The position numbers and the translations under genes are program-made. This document shows positions 48,208-60,880 of a DNA stretch of 64,000 nt, one piece after another. The stretch lies in contig CM069432.1 of NCBI GenBank assembly GCA_035610365.1, positions 170,560,035 through 170,624,034 on the forward strand, read 5' to 3'. The stretch comes from Aquatica leii. Taxonomy: Eukaryota; Arthropoda; Insecta; Coleoptera; Lampyridae. The notes beneath the pieces are model-generated. The model made no database searches. It saw only the letters and a program-made list of their open reading frames with translations, and was not told where the DNA came from. Within the stretch, counting starts at the first letter, position 1. The number at the start of each line of letters is the position of its first letter.

Positions 48208-48585
48208 ATATTAACTTTTTGAGTTATTATGTATTGTATTTAGTTTGTTTCTCACCTTTGCGTTAAATTTTCTTTGTTACTAATATTTTAATGTTATAAA
48301 GTTAATGTAAATGGTTGTAATTGTTATTTAATTGACAGTATTTAGTTTATTTTTAAATCTTCTCAGTACAACTCAAGCTTCTAACCCCATGAATACTAAT
48401 AACTCTTAATTCTTTCTTATATTTAATGTTTAACCGCATTGACAAATGATATTTGTGATTTTGACATCATTCCATTCGTGTAAAAAATTCAATGCTGCCA
48501 CTTATGAGAACAAACTGTTGTGAAACTGTTTTCGGTGTCACAATTAAGTAATTATAAACGCAAAGTAGAAAAAAGTTTTTTTTAA

Positions 48586-49286
48586 CTTCATTTTAGTCTT
48601 TCAAATAAAATATTTAATGAAGAAATATAATTTAAATACTACTCTATAAATTACACAAAACGGTAAAGAAAGTGCAAATAAATTAATTAAATGGAAGCAC
48701 TTGTTTCCAGTGTTTTGGGGTACAGAAACGTGTTTACTGATTACTAAACTGAAGTCGGTTTGTTTCTATCACATAAAAATTTCACACAGGTCAGTAAAAA
48801 TTATCTAAATTTTATATGCAAATGTGCAACACTGTTTTTTAAAATCGCAACCAAAAAGTTTATAAAAAGTCTGGTTGTATTTTTTTAAATTTATGCAGTT
48901 GTTTAGTTTTTGTTAAGCAGAGACGAAGTATTACAAATTTGGTCAAAAATCGTATCATACTTACTTTGATAGAAAACCAAGCGATCGGGATAAATCGTAG
49001 GCATCAGATACATACATATGATGAACATCTTAGAAAATAGAGTAACGGAAAAATTGCGTTTTCCCACTTGCTATACTTATGGTGTGGCGCAAGCAATGTT
49101 GAATGTTACTTTTGTGTATCTATTGTTAAAAGCTGTAATTCAAAGAATAAAAGAGATATCAAATATCCAGATCTATCATCAGCTAAAAGACCAGTTCCAC
49201 ATTGATCCGATCTGCATGTAAAGCCTTCACCGAAAGTTATAAAATTTACAGCTGCTTTCAGTGAGCTTACAAAAAAATGATGTCAA
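48586..49286. other. no supported gene
   Basis: AT-rich sequence leading into the decayed gene at 49287. An open stretch at 49018-49221 may be its degraded upstream part. Confidence 0.4.
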
Positions 49287-50118
49287 TTGAAAAATACTTT
49301 AATGGCGCAGAAATTTATGCAACCTATACTCAATGATTTAGTGCGAGATTTGGACCTTTCAAAGTATGGTGCTAAGTTGAGACTGTTTATAGGCTTCTCT
49401 ATTACTAGTTTCGAAGATGTTCTCTTATATAATAAAGATAAGTATGCATCTGTATGGCAATCTAAAGTTTCTGTTGAGAAAAACTAAATATGAAAATCAC
49501 AAAAAGCCACTTTGTGCAAATTTAAAAGTGTCATGTATGTTGTTGAGCGAGCAGGGCGAGTACACTAAAACGCCTTGCTTTATTTGTAAATAGGATAGTA
49601 GAGCCAAAGTTTTGCATTGGACAAAGAAAAAGTAGCTATTAAGACACAATTTTACACCGGGATCCAAAAATATTGTACATGAAAGTTTAGTAAGGACAGA
49701 CAAAATACTTTTAGTTTCATTGCATATAAAATTAGTTAAAAAGAAACAGTTTGTAAAAGCGCTAAACAAGGATGGAACTTACTTTTAGTATCTTAACAAT
49801 AAATTTCTCGGTTTATCTGACTCAAAACTTAAACAAGACATTTTCACTGGTCCACAAATCACAAGATTATGAAAAAATGTTAAAAATATGCCATAAAAGC
49901 TTTACAGTTTAGGATGAATATAAATATCAAAATTCACTTTTGCTCATCTTAATAGTTTTCCCAACAATTTTCAACAAATGAGCAAAGAACAAAAGTTCCA
50001 TCAAAACATAAAAAAAGTAATAGGAGGCACCAAGATAAGGGGAATACCAACATCACAGTGTTTAAGAAGATACGATGCTGAGTTTGTGCATAAAAAAATA
50101 AAATATCGGGTTAATTAA
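49287..50118 (+). pseudogene. decayed member of a repeated insect transposon-associated protein family
   Basis: Blocks spread over shifting frames match by memory a protein family that recurs in many insect genomes as uncharacterised, probably transposon-encoded, genes: NDLVRDLDLSK near 49330, LHIKLVKKKQFVKALNKDG near 49720-49775, FLGLSDSKLKQDIFTGPQI near 49800-49855, and FPNNFQQMSKEQKFHQNI near 49955-50010. I cannot name the superfamily or the enzymatic role. At least six frameshifts or stops are present, so it is dead. It lies 0.7 kb past the Crypton-like element in the same orientation, but there is no sign the two form one element. Confidence 0.55.
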
Positions 50119-51537
50119 ACGTTTAAATTTCAATTGATACTATTAAGTTGTTATGTATTTTCTTATGTATCCATATTGTAATGTTATCAATTTTCTTTAT
50201 TAAGTAGAATACAGTTATATACGTTTGTAAAAATCAATACTTTTTGTTTGTTAAATTGTACTATATCTGAATGTTATAGAAAAAAATCTAAATCATATTT
50301 GACATCACTACAACCGCTACAACGTATATATATATCACTTATTATACAAACTCCAGCAAAAAAACAAATTTGTAAACTAGTATTATCGATTGAAAAATTA
50401 ACAATTATAAAAATCTAGTTATGTAAAAAAAATCTCAACAACTTTATGATTTTGTTATAGTTAATTGTAAGCGATTTTTATATGAAATATAATATATAGT
50501 AACTTAATCTTCGAGCCTGGAATAGTGATAGTGATGTAGAAAATCGAATGACTACTTGAAATGTCGCGTAAATTGCTTCAAGCTAAATTTTGTGTAGGTT
50601 GTGTCTTGCAATAAAACGTAATTGTTTAATAATACATTTAAAAAAACACAACCTATTAGTTGTGCAATTTTATTTGAACGTAATTATGACAATGCGGTCT
50701 ATTTTATAAGGTTAACATAAAAGTAGATAAACGTCACTTCTTGTTTTAAATCTCTAATTGCATCATTGTAACGCTTTATTCATTTAAAAAAAATATGTAG
50801 TTGAAATATATTAAACTTAAATGTTTTTTGTGTATATTTAATTAACACAACACCGTAAATACATATATTACACTTGTAAGAAAACAATTAACAAAAAATT
50901 AACAAAATTGAATGTAAGCAAAAAGCACAAAAATGAGGTTAAACTCAGAATAGCATTTCTTGTTTCAATTTAGCATCATGGTCAAAGGCACCAATTTGAC
51001 ATAAAAAAAACAGTTATGTACTATATTCATAATATTAAACAGCCTTGCACACTAGTATTCTTTTTTATCAAGATTCTTTTCAAAATTTACAATAATATAA
51101 ATAAGAATATATTATAAGAACTTAAATAACAAGTTAAGAATTGTTAGTTAAATTTATGTTTCTGTAGTATATATAAATATAATATATAATATTAATCGTG
51201 ACGCATTTTTATTCTTACAAAAATCTTTACTTAAGAGCAGTTTAATCCATTACGATTCATTACAAGCGTACGATAATTAAATTTGTTTATTAAATGTTTC
51301 AGAAACTAATCTTGCGGAAAAGTTACTTAATAAGTAGTTCGTAGCAATAAATTATTGAAACTTTGTCATGTGGTTTTAAATATCTCAAACACTTTTATAA
51401 ACTCAAAATTATAAAACTATTAATAATTTATATTAATCATATTTTATTTAACAGCTTTAAACAGTTGCTTATTATGTGAAAACATTAAAGAGATTAAACA
51501 AAAATCATTTTATACCATCTATATAAATCTATACAAA
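50119..51537. other. no gene seen
   Basis: AT-rich flank; a TATA-rich stretch near 51165-51195 might belong to a promoter for the exons beginning at 51538. Confidence 0.4.
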
Positions 51538-52028
51538 ATGTGTGTATCTTCCAAGATGACGACAGAAAAGTAAGTTTTTATTTGTAAAGTCAAACCGCAC
51601 GTTACAAAATGTAGGTTTTAAGTTCATAATTAACAGCAAATTAATTTTAAATAAACGTTAAAAACCGATACAAACAAACAATAAGTATAGTTTAAAAGAC
51701 ACTATATACTTGTCTAACGTTAAACTTACATAGGATTAAGGATTAACCGACAACCAACAACCCTAGCTTAAAAATATTGATAGACTATTACTGATTTTTG
51801 GTATATTTAGCTGTAGTATTTAACTAAACTAATATTGTGTAGAGCTTACTGAACGAACATGTTAACAAAAAAAAAATTAAAACCAATTTATTTGCAAATA
51901 AAAATATGCTTCACTTTCAATATCATCGGTTATAAAAAAAATTAATTAGGAACATAAACTCGTATAAAGTGAAGGAGAAGTAAAATTAAATACACTTTGT
52001 CTTACAGGTTCGAGAAAATTAATTCTAA
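51538..52028 (+). CDS. candidate first two coding micro-exons of an unidentified gene
   Basis: ATG at 51538 opens 32 nt (51538-51569) that stop at GTAAGTTT. After a 438-nt intron ending in TTTGTCTTACAG, a 21-nt exon (52008-52028) ends at another GTAAGT. Spliced, they read MCVSSKMTTEKFEKINS and both introns lie in phase 2, so the 21-nt exon could be skipped without breaking the frame. A second in-frame ATG (MTTEK) is also possible. No later exon was found before the transposon relic at 54.1 kb, and no domain is visible. Three consensus splice sites in order make chance less likely, but the call is tentative. Confidence 0.45.
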
Positions 52029-54094
52029 GTAAGTAATTTAAAATTTCTCATTATAACACGACTTTGTAAGTTAATTATATAAACAAGGTGTGCTGTAAAT
52101 TTATAATTATTTCGTAACGACTAAAGGGAAATTTCAGATGTACTATATATATAAAGGTACAGTTCGTGCATTTTATCTTCTTTAACGTTTTTAATGTCAT
52201 TCATACACAATCATTGTTTTCTCAGTTGCCGGTTAATTACCTTCTGCACGACGTTTTATAAATAAAATATGTCTTTGTGAATAAGTTTAATCTTAAGCAT
52301 AGTATTATTTCATATGTTTATTTTACAAAATGTTACAATCAACGGTTTCTGCTTTGTATGTTTTTTTTAGTATGTTAACCAAAAATTTAAATCATGGTTG
52401 TATTTATTTATAATTAAAATTGTAAATGTAAAAAGCAAATTAAATCATTTAAAAATTTTAATTAAATTATTCGGATTTTTTATGAAATGAAAAATTACAA
52501 GCAATCTCAAAAGTTTTAAAAGTTTTAAGTTTACTCTATAATATTAAAACTAAACTTATTCAGTTTTCACTAATAAATCGGTTATTAGAACTAGTCTTAC
52601 GTAAAATTGGGAACCTCAGTCATTTTTCGCGCAGCTGACAGTACCAACATTTTTGTTAGAGATGTAACATATTTATCAAAATAATAAGTATTGAAAACCA
52701 CACGTTTGAACCGCATTGTAAAAAGAGTGTTAAATGATATGAAACAATAATGGCATTGGTTAACTTTTATCTCCAAAGAAGATTACTTATGAATAAGTTG
52801 CAACTTATAATCCATCATAATTTTAAGATATTTAAAACCTAAATAGATACATATAAATATCTCGGTTATTTTAATACTATGTTTTTTGTAACATAAACAT
52901 GTTGTTTCTCGGGACAAATATAATGCATGTAATTGTTTTATTTAATTAATATGGGATATGTTTGAAAAACATACAAGTGGCGATTTAAGTGAAAAGCTGT
53001 TTTGATCAAATCTGTTTACAAATTATCTAAGAATGTACTTGCACCGCAAATGTATTACTTTTTAAGAGTACTATTTTTTTTAAATAAGCAATTGCACATT
53101 AAAAAGTGCCGTTAAGACACTAAAACGTATGATCGTACGCTACTGTAGTCTAATCGCGGCCCAACGGACGGGACTTCACATAAATGCGTTCTTGCGTCGA
53201 TCCTCTTTTTAGTTGGTTATAGTTAACATTTTTGTGTTACCGGCCCAGCCCATAAATAAAAAAACCTTATTTTCTACATACAATTAGAAAAACGGCTGAA
53301 TATGTATTCGACCCAAGTGGAGTTTTCATATTGTCCACATGGCCAGTCCGCCCCTAGTATAGTTATAATAGGAATAATGTACAGCACCGAAGCAAACATT
53401 ACCCCCGAAAAATATGTGAACTAAATTTTAAAATTTTTGATGGCAAAAGAATCGTCCAATTGCAATTATAGAATCATAGCAAGTACCTTGCCTAACAAAA
53501 CTTTTAATTTGTACTCGTCTTTGCGTTTACAAGCTATTGCATTCTTAATCTTTCATTTTTGGCACTTATTCAACTTTATTAAATAGTTGTTTTCAAAACT
53601 TTTACTGTTGTAGATTTTTTTAATAAATCCGTAAGTACATAATAACATAACAATCTTAAAGGTAAATTTATGCAGACCAATTTAATATGCATCATTTAAC
53701 ATTTAAGCCGTTGAACTAAAGATTTCTAATTAATTAAATTATAAATTTAATGCATACTGCACATATCCACACGCAAGTCGAAGTATGTGCGCTGAAACTT
53801 CTAATGCTCTAATGCCTCTAATGTTTGTAATTTGTCAAACACTAAAATGCAAAGAATGTAACTATATTAGAATAATTAACGCGGAAAGGGCAGTGCATTT
53901 ACATAGATGTGTACTAATTTTATAAAGTGCTAAATGTTAAATTGATCTGCATAAATCCACCTTTACATAACCTCATTTGTGTGTTTTTACGTTTATTTTT
54001 TTAATACATTAACGTCAGTCATGATTCAATTTGTATAATATTAATTAGTTTGAACAATATTACTTAGTTCTAACTTTTTGTTTTTTAGAAAAAC
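52029..54094. other. no supported gene
   Basis: AT-rich apart from a GC-richer patch near 53140-53350 (GGCCCAACGGACGGGAC; GGCCAGTCCGCCCCTAG) that looks like an old repeat I cannot identify. Confidence 0.4.
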
Positions 54095-55436
54095 ATGGAA
54101 AGTAAATCAAAGAAAACTGTTCATGTCGAAACTCAAAACATCATTAGAACTGTACAGTTCTTTGACAAACAAAAAGCAGCTGACGTGTGTTCATTTCTTT
54201 TAGACAAAGCTACTGAATTTGGTGCAGCAGCCACTAGAAAATCACCGAAGTTTATAAAACAAATAAGGTAAATTTATAAATACTTAAAATATGTAAATAA
54301 AAAATGTTTTCATAAGGACTGAAGTTTTGCAAGCTGAGCATGTAGTACTAAAATCTCAAAGAAACAAAAAAGTAGTGGTTCCAATAAAATTGTTTTGGAC
54401 AATACTGATTTAGGGATCTTAAAAAAAAGCATTCATAAAATTTATACTGTAGACAAAAAAATTCCAAAATTGAAGATTTTAGTTAAGAAAATGCAGGAGA
54501 AAGTTGACTACTGTGGTGGAACATATACCCTAAGAAAATCGTTACATCATATTGGGTTTAAATACAGAAAATGTCATGATAAAATTGTTAATGGAACGTA
54601 ATGACACTGTAGCTTGGTAATTTCGCTATTTCAGAAAGTTGCCAGAAAATGACGCTCTAGGAAAAAATAAAAAAACCTATTACGTACTTAGATAAAATAT
54701 ACATTTATCCGTGATATGGGGTTAGTAAATGCTGACAATCAAAAGACAAACCTGGTATGTATCACACAGGTAGAGCTAGACAAAGATACATAATTGTTCC
54801 TGCAGGTAGATCCTATGGACTTGTAAAGAATCGACTATTAATGTTTTAATCAAAAAGTAAATCTGGCGACTACCATGATGATATGAAACATAATAACTTT
54901 ATGCAATGGATGGAAACGCAGTTAATTCCAAATTTGCTTTCTAACGGTATTGTTGTTATGGATAACGCACTATATTATAGCGTACAAATAAACAAACCAA
55001 ATCAAGGTACAAAAAAAATAGACACTAGAAAATGGTTGTAATGTAATCGTATATCAACTATTAATGACATAAGAAAAGCTGAATTACAATGCAACATACT
55101 GTGTTACGTTTGCAACCTTATCATTGTGACCCGAATTCTATTAAACTAATTTGGAGTTTGGTGAAACATAAAGTGGCAATAAACAATGCCACTCAAAGTA
55201 ATGCAGAAATAAAAAAATTTGTAAGAAATGCCTTCTCTGAAGTTATTCAATCTGGTTGGAATAAACATTGTCAACCTAGTTGTCAACATGTTAACCGTTT
55301 AGTTGACGATATGTGGGAACGGGATTATCTGTTGGATGAAATAGTGAATAGCGTGTCTTTTAGAGTGAACACTGGTTCATCAGATGAAGACAGTAGTGAT
55401 GCAAAGGTTACAGTAGTTAACCTTTATTTAAATTAG
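54095..55436 (+). pseudogene. IS630/Tc1-mariner-superfamily transposase, broken
   Basis: ATG at 54095, after a TTTTTTAG that could be an acceptor, starts MESKSKKTVHVETQNIIRTV, followed by HTH-like sequence. Further blocks in changing frames are a second HTH region ending YRKCHDKIVNG (near 54590), GMYHTGRARQRYIIVPAGRS (near 54755), SKSGDYHDDMKHNNFMQWM (near 54858-54915), IVVMDNALYY with a catalytic D (near 54950), and VLRLQPYHCDPNSIKLIWSL (near 55098). The final acidic catalytic residue, normally E in NPIExIW, is K here. An acidic Ser/Asp tail (SSDEDSSDA) closes the frame. Stops and frameshifts make it inactive. TIRs were not found. The family is a common insect one, assigned by motif. Confidence 0.75.
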
Positions 55437-56922
55437 TTTTTAATTTTTAAATACATCAATATTTTTGAGGTGGTCAAAGAGAAAGAATCGCACAAAGCCT
55501 TGCAGTAGAATACTTAAACTGTAACAGTTAATTAATTTTAACATAACATATATCTTGTTATTTATTGTAATTCAATGCATCATTTATGTATAATACTGTA
55601 AAATCTCGTATTTTTTTTTAAGTATAACGAAGTAAATTGTTCAAGTCTTTTAGCATTGTATATAAGGATCAACTGCTTTTGTAATATGTATTACAATAAA
55701 ATGAATATGAAAATAAATAAAAACACTTACGAAAACTTCATTCTTAAATACAAGGTATGTTTCAAGTCTGTTGTCTATTTAAAAAAAAACTTGGAATATT
55801 ATAATCGTTAAATTTCTATTTATGTCTTCAGATTCTTTAGGCAGTCTAAAGCAGGATGGTTAATGTTTTCTTACTCCAAATTGTGGGTTTTGGTTATTAT
55901 ATTACCAATCATATTACTAACTTTACTTATTATATTATATCTTATATTTATTTAAATAGAAACGTTTTATAAGTACTACATTACGTAACTTAAAGTATTT
56001 AAAATTAAAGCGCCCTCAGTCACGCCCCTTTGCGTAACTTGTTTGCTTATGTCAACTGTACTTTTGTTCAATTATTACTACTAAGATTCAAATACATAAC
56101 AAAAATTATTATTACCCTAACTACCTACAATTACTTTATGCAAAAAAGATATACTAAATGTGACAAAAGATATAGGTTTCTGAAATTAGCTAAAACGGAT
56201 TCAGCGAAACTTCCATTAGCACAAAAGTGCTTTTTAAAATTGTGATTGCGTTTTATAGATGAAAATAATTTCTTTAATTGACCGAAAATAGCGTGTCATT
56301 TAAAAATTGTATACATTTACTACAGTAGAAGTTGATTACTTGTAATGTATAAAATTACTGTATAATATAGAAAACGTTGCAATTTTTTTGTTTGTTATAA
56401 TCTTTTTTTTTAATAGAAATGTACTTTTAAAATATATTTTTACTTAAAAAGATTGTACTTGCTTCTATAAAACGGTGTGAAGAAAAACACAAGTAATCAG
56501 AACATCTTCCATGTTTGGGTTGTGTCAATTTTGTAACCAAAGTTTCTTTTATGGAGTTAGGATTACCTAACTCTGTAGTGGTTTTTTGTTTGATTGTCAT
56601 TTCCTTGTCCAAGTTCATTAACTTCTTTCTTACCTTTTTAGAGTTTAAAATCTGGCTTGATTTACAAACTGATTACCTAACTCTTTAAAGATTCTTAATT
56701 AGATCACGGTTGCCTGTTTGAGTTCTTCAATATCTTTCACGTCCTGACAAAGCATCTTACAAAAGTGAACACAACGTTAGCAACTTCAGTTAAAACATTG
56801 ATACCATCCAAGCCCAAAAGACGTTCTTAACTTAGTATTGATAAATAATAAATAATTTTAACAAATCTCAACGAAAACGGAAACATTTGAAATCTACAAC
56901 AGCCGTTTTTATAATATGTAGT
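55437..56922. other. no gene seen
   Basis: AT-rich flank; open frames at 56030-56245 and 56427-56618 show nothing recognisable. Confidence 0.45.
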
Positions 56923-57607
56923 CACTGATCTCTATAATAATATGGATAGCTGATACTGTAGTCTGACATTGACACCTTTAGAGAACTCATCAGCGCCACT
57001 CATTACTAAGATAGGAACTAAAATGTAGCGGTAACCATACTTTTTTGTGACAGTTTAACTGTCAGTGGAATTGTCATAAATATTAATATTTTTGTTAGAT
57101 ATTTTCTAAATGGATTAGTATGTTTAAAAATATTTAGAAAATTGTTTGGGCGCATCAGTAGTAGCTTGATGTGCTTTGTATTCTTATTTCAATATGTATG
57201 TTATGCATTTTAATTTTGTTGATTTCTTCGCAATTTTGTAATTCGTTCCATCGTTAAATCTGTAAGTGAGTTACTTATGTGTGTTCTTACGCGAGTTAAA
57301 GTAACTGTATTACTGTATTGTTTTTTGTAAATCTTATTAACACTAATGAAAATTTCATTAAGGCAATCAAGTTTCACAAAATTTTATACAGTTTTATGTA
57401 ATTTCGTAAATTGTTATGCAATTTCAACAAAATAAATAATCAAATTTTGTTTTGTTTTGAAAAATAGTGGTACTGTTGTAAAGTAAAATTCGTTTAATTT
57501 AGTTCCAATCTCAGTATTGCGTGGCGCTGTCTTCTATGCAGTCTAATCCCATATTTAAATTTTTTTCTCATAAGTATCAGCTATCCATATCATTATAGAG
57601 ATCAGTG
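56923..57607. mobile_element. TIR element of 685 bp
   Basis: CACTGATCTCTATAATAATA.. continuing into TGGATAGCTGATAC on the left and the inverse on the right give 35-bp terminal repeats with one or two mismatches. Weaker pairing continues about 130 bp further, including a shared CAGCGCCAC and GGAACTAAA. No clear target duplication and no coding sequence. Confidence 0.75.
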
Positions 57608-58465
57608 TCTGTAGTATTGCTTTTACGTTAAAAACATTAGCTTCCACTAACGTGAGTTTAAACAATGCTTAACTTATCCGCCATTATGTGTTTGAAATAT
57701 GTTTAATTTGACTAGAATAAAATTTTTAAAAAACCTAATCAGAGATTCATGGAAATGTATGTTTAAAGTCAATTTTTTTCTAGTTTATGCTATGCTTAAG
57801 TCACGTATGTCAACGTTAAAAGGTATTTATTGTTAACTTTACTTTTTGTAGTTTTGATTAAAATTGAGTTATAAAATTATATTACAAGAATAAATTTTTG
57901 TAAAACTTGTTCAATATAAACCCACCTTTAATTATTTCTAACACTTTTGGTAAAGAAAAAAAATATAGTTTTAAGCTTTAATAACTAAATTTTAGTATAT
58001 TAATTAAACGTTAACTATAAATTCCAATAAACCAGAAGTAAACTATTTAAAAAAATTAGGTTTAGTAATTTTTCAAGCTTTTTGCACATTAGTTATTGGT
58101 TTTTTAAAAATCATTGTAAGCAAACATTGTACCATTATTTTTTAACTTATGATCTGTTTCTAATATTATTATTTGTTACATTTCGAACATTTTACAACTT
58201 ACGTTCATACTTGACAACAGTTGCAGATGTTGTTGATAACTCAAATTATTCACAATACAGCTGCAAGTAACAAATTTTAAGAAAGTTTACAAAACTATAC
58301 TGCAATCTTCTGGTATACTTGTTTATTGAATGAAACTAAATCCTTTTTTTTTTGTATTTTAGAGTTCGTAAATGTATAATAATATAACTTGTCTTCTACA
58401 ATCAAACAAAATATGAAATAACTACGACAATTGTTTTTTTAGTTAGAAAGATGAAACAGTCAAAT
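57608..58465. other. no gene seen
   Basis: AT-rich flank. Confidence 0.5.
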
Positions 58466-58638
58466 TGTTGAGGTACGGTGCAACTTATTAGCGAGGACCA
58501 TGTATGTAAGGTTAACTACAGTGCAGTATGCGCATGTAATGTAATATCGATAACAATGTTCGTGTAAAAATACTGAAGAGAAGAAGAAATGTATTTCTCA
58601 GTTTTTACTTCCTTGGAGTGTTGTCGCTCTGCTCAACA
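58466..58638 (+). repeat. copia-type 5' LTR
   Basis: It begins TGTTGAGG and ends GCTCAACA, giving TGTTGA/TCAACA inverted ends, and is 173 bp. It lies directly before a primer site and 0.2 kb before gag. A matching 3' LTR is absent from the window. Confidence 0.75.
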
Positions 58639-58659
58639 GGTTATGGGCCCATCCCAGCG
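58639..58659 (+). promoter_or_regulatory. copia-type primer binding site
   Basis: GGTTATGGGCCCATCCCAGC follows the LTR. It resembles the initiator-Met-tRNA internal-fragment site GGTTATGGGCCCAG of insect copia elements. Confidence 0.65.
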
Positions 58660-58831
58660 TTGAAATTGTATATTAAAAGTAAAAAGTAGTGTTAATAATG
58701 ATTAGTGTGTGAAACAACCAAGTGGACATTTTTTTGCTTGTGGTGCAAGAGTAATTTTTAATAATTGCATGTGTTGTAATTGATTAAAAAAAAGGCATAA
58801 AAGGCATAAATCTGTATTCGTGTGAATTGAA

Positions 58832-60880
58832 ATGACGTCAAGTAGCGATTCCTGGTCATCAATTACTAAATTAAAAACTGCTGGAAATTATCACACATGG
58901 TCAATGGCAATGCGTGCGATAGTTGAAGTATCGGGATTAGAATGGTGCATTAAGCCATGAAGAGATGATACCTAGCTAGCTAGCCAAAATAAAGAAACAA
59001 AAAAAGCAAAAAACAGAATTTTGCTTAGCATGTTCATGTCGAAAATTTAGCGTCACCAGCTGTTATGTGGTCAACGCTCGAAAAAATGTTTCAAAATACG
59101 GGTGCTACACATAAAATTGGATTATTACAAAAACTTATTAATACCCGATTTAAAAACTGTCGGATTATTTCAGTCAAATCACTGGCAATTGGTGCGATAA
59201 TATTGGCAGGTTTAACAGACGAATTTAAACCAACGACTATGGGTTTTGAAGGTGCTGGCATTAAAACAAGTGCAGATGTAATGAAATTAAAATTGATAAA
59301 CGGTAAATACTATAAAGAGTCTGACAATGCATTCTAAGTTAAAACAAAAATGTAAAAAAACGTATACAATAAAGACAATAAACAAATAGTGCAGAAACAA
59401 CCAGAAAATAAAACTGCATTTAGCGCGGTATTTGTGCTTAAAGAATTTATTCGTGATAGTTGGTTTATCGTTAGTGGTACATCACAATATATGACGCGTA
59501 ATTCACAATGGTCAAATGAAATAAAACAGTGGTCAAAAAATGAAATTTAAGCAGCAAATAATAAAAAGATGACGGTTACTGAAACTGGAAACGACTAATC
59601 TGTTGTCAGTCGACAAAATTCTGAAAAATGGCAATACGGTCATATTTAATAATAATAGGTGTTCAATTTTTGATGACAATTTCAAATGTATCGTAAAAGT
59701 AAAATCATTGGAAACCTGTGTCGTTTGGGCAATGAATTAGTAAAATGGCACCAACGTCTCGCTCACATAAACTAGTGATATGTGCAAGATACGTAATGGT
59801 TAGTGGTCGAAGTCAAATTTACTAAAAGTGCGGATGTCAAAAAATGTGTGGTTTGTATGGAGGGTAAGCAAACAAGATTGCTATTGCATGTTTTTCGATG
59901 CTAAACTGGGCAAGACTAATTGGGGTGAAGTAACAAACATGGCAATGTATGTCATAAATAACAGTGTCAACTCAACAATTGGCAATAAAACACCAAAGCA
60001 AGTCTGTACAGGCAAGAAAATCGATGTAAGCAAATGCAAGGTATTCGGGATGCCTGTGATGGTACATGTTCCAAAGCAAAAACGTCACAAAGAGACAAAA
60101 AAGCATAAAAGATGTTATTTGTTGGTTATTGTGATAATACCAAGGATTATCGTTGCATGGATCTGTCACTATCAACCGAGACGTAAAGTTTTTAGAAGTA
60201 CAGCTAGAATTGATTGCTACTGTGTGATAAGAAAAGTTCAATTTTAGTGAAGTTTGATGTCCAATAAATTTACAAATAATATTCCAACCTGAATGACGAT
60301 GAAGATTATCGACCAACCATTAAGACAATTAGACAGACAATTGAAACCAAAAAGTCTAGATAAATACGTTACGTACGCAACAACCGAATGTCAGGTGAGC
60401 AATTCAATTACCGTTAAGCAAGCAATAGAGTGTAATGAACACGACAAACAAAAGACGGCAATGGCTGAGTAGCTAAATGCACTAATAGAAAATGGTACAT
60501 GCGACCTAGTAGACTTGCCAAAAGACCAAAAACCTATCAAGTGCAAATGGGTGTTTAACACAAAAACTGGCTCAAATGGTAAAGTTGTTTGACATAAAGC
60601 AAGGCTTATTGCAAAAAACTGTTCACAACGATATGGTGTACATTTTCATGAAACCTTTTCACCATTGATTTGTTATACATCAATTCGATAACTTATGGCA
60701 TTAGCAGATGAGCGCGGTTTGCAAGTAGATCAAATGGATGCGGAAACAGCATTTTTTTAGAGTGAACTATCAGAAGATATTTATATGGAAAAAGCTGAAC
60801 GTTTAAAAGTTAGCAAAAATAAAGTGTGCAAACTTAAGAAAGCAATATATAGACTAAAGCAATCCGTGTGTTTTTATTTA
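58832..60880 (+). pseudogene. copia gag-pol remains
   Basis: ATG at 58832 starts a copia-type gag with TAGNYHTWSMAMRA (near 58878). Gag continues as MWSTLEKMFQNTGATHK (59065) and LAIGAIILAGLTDEF (near 59180). A protease-like WFIVSGTSQYMTRN is near 59461; the usual D-S-G triad reads V-S-G, so it is dead. Integrase C-terminal sequence KTNWGEVTNMAMYVINNS and KVFGMPVMVHVPK lies near 59905-60080. RT sequence follows from 60420 (KCKWVFNTKTGSNGKV, ETFSPLICYTS, DQMDAETAFF, KAIYRLKQS). More than ten stops or frameshifts separate these pieces. The zinc knuckle and the integrase catalytic core are not visible. Confidence 0.8.

Larger units (their letters stand above)
46687..48585 (+). mobile_element. 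Crypton-like tyrosine-recombinase transposon with 5' hairpin (family H3)
   Basis: In order: 5' tip TTAATAGTATATTATTATAC, hairpin 46694-46824, inverted repeat TTTTTTCTACTTTGC (46826-46840), recombinase gene 47015-48207, and inverse repeat GCAAAGTAGAAAAAA (48560-48574). The same order of parts occurs in the non-coding H1 copies. No target duplication could be identified, which fits integration by a tyrosine recombinase. Ends are estimated from the shared tips. Confidence 0.75.

Noticed and set aside
49497..49769. 90-codon minus-strand frame
   Set aside because: Antisense of the decayed family at 49.3-50.1 kb, whose motifs read on the plus strand.
59972..60316. 114-codon minus-strand frame
   Set aside because: Antisense of the copia integrase piece.
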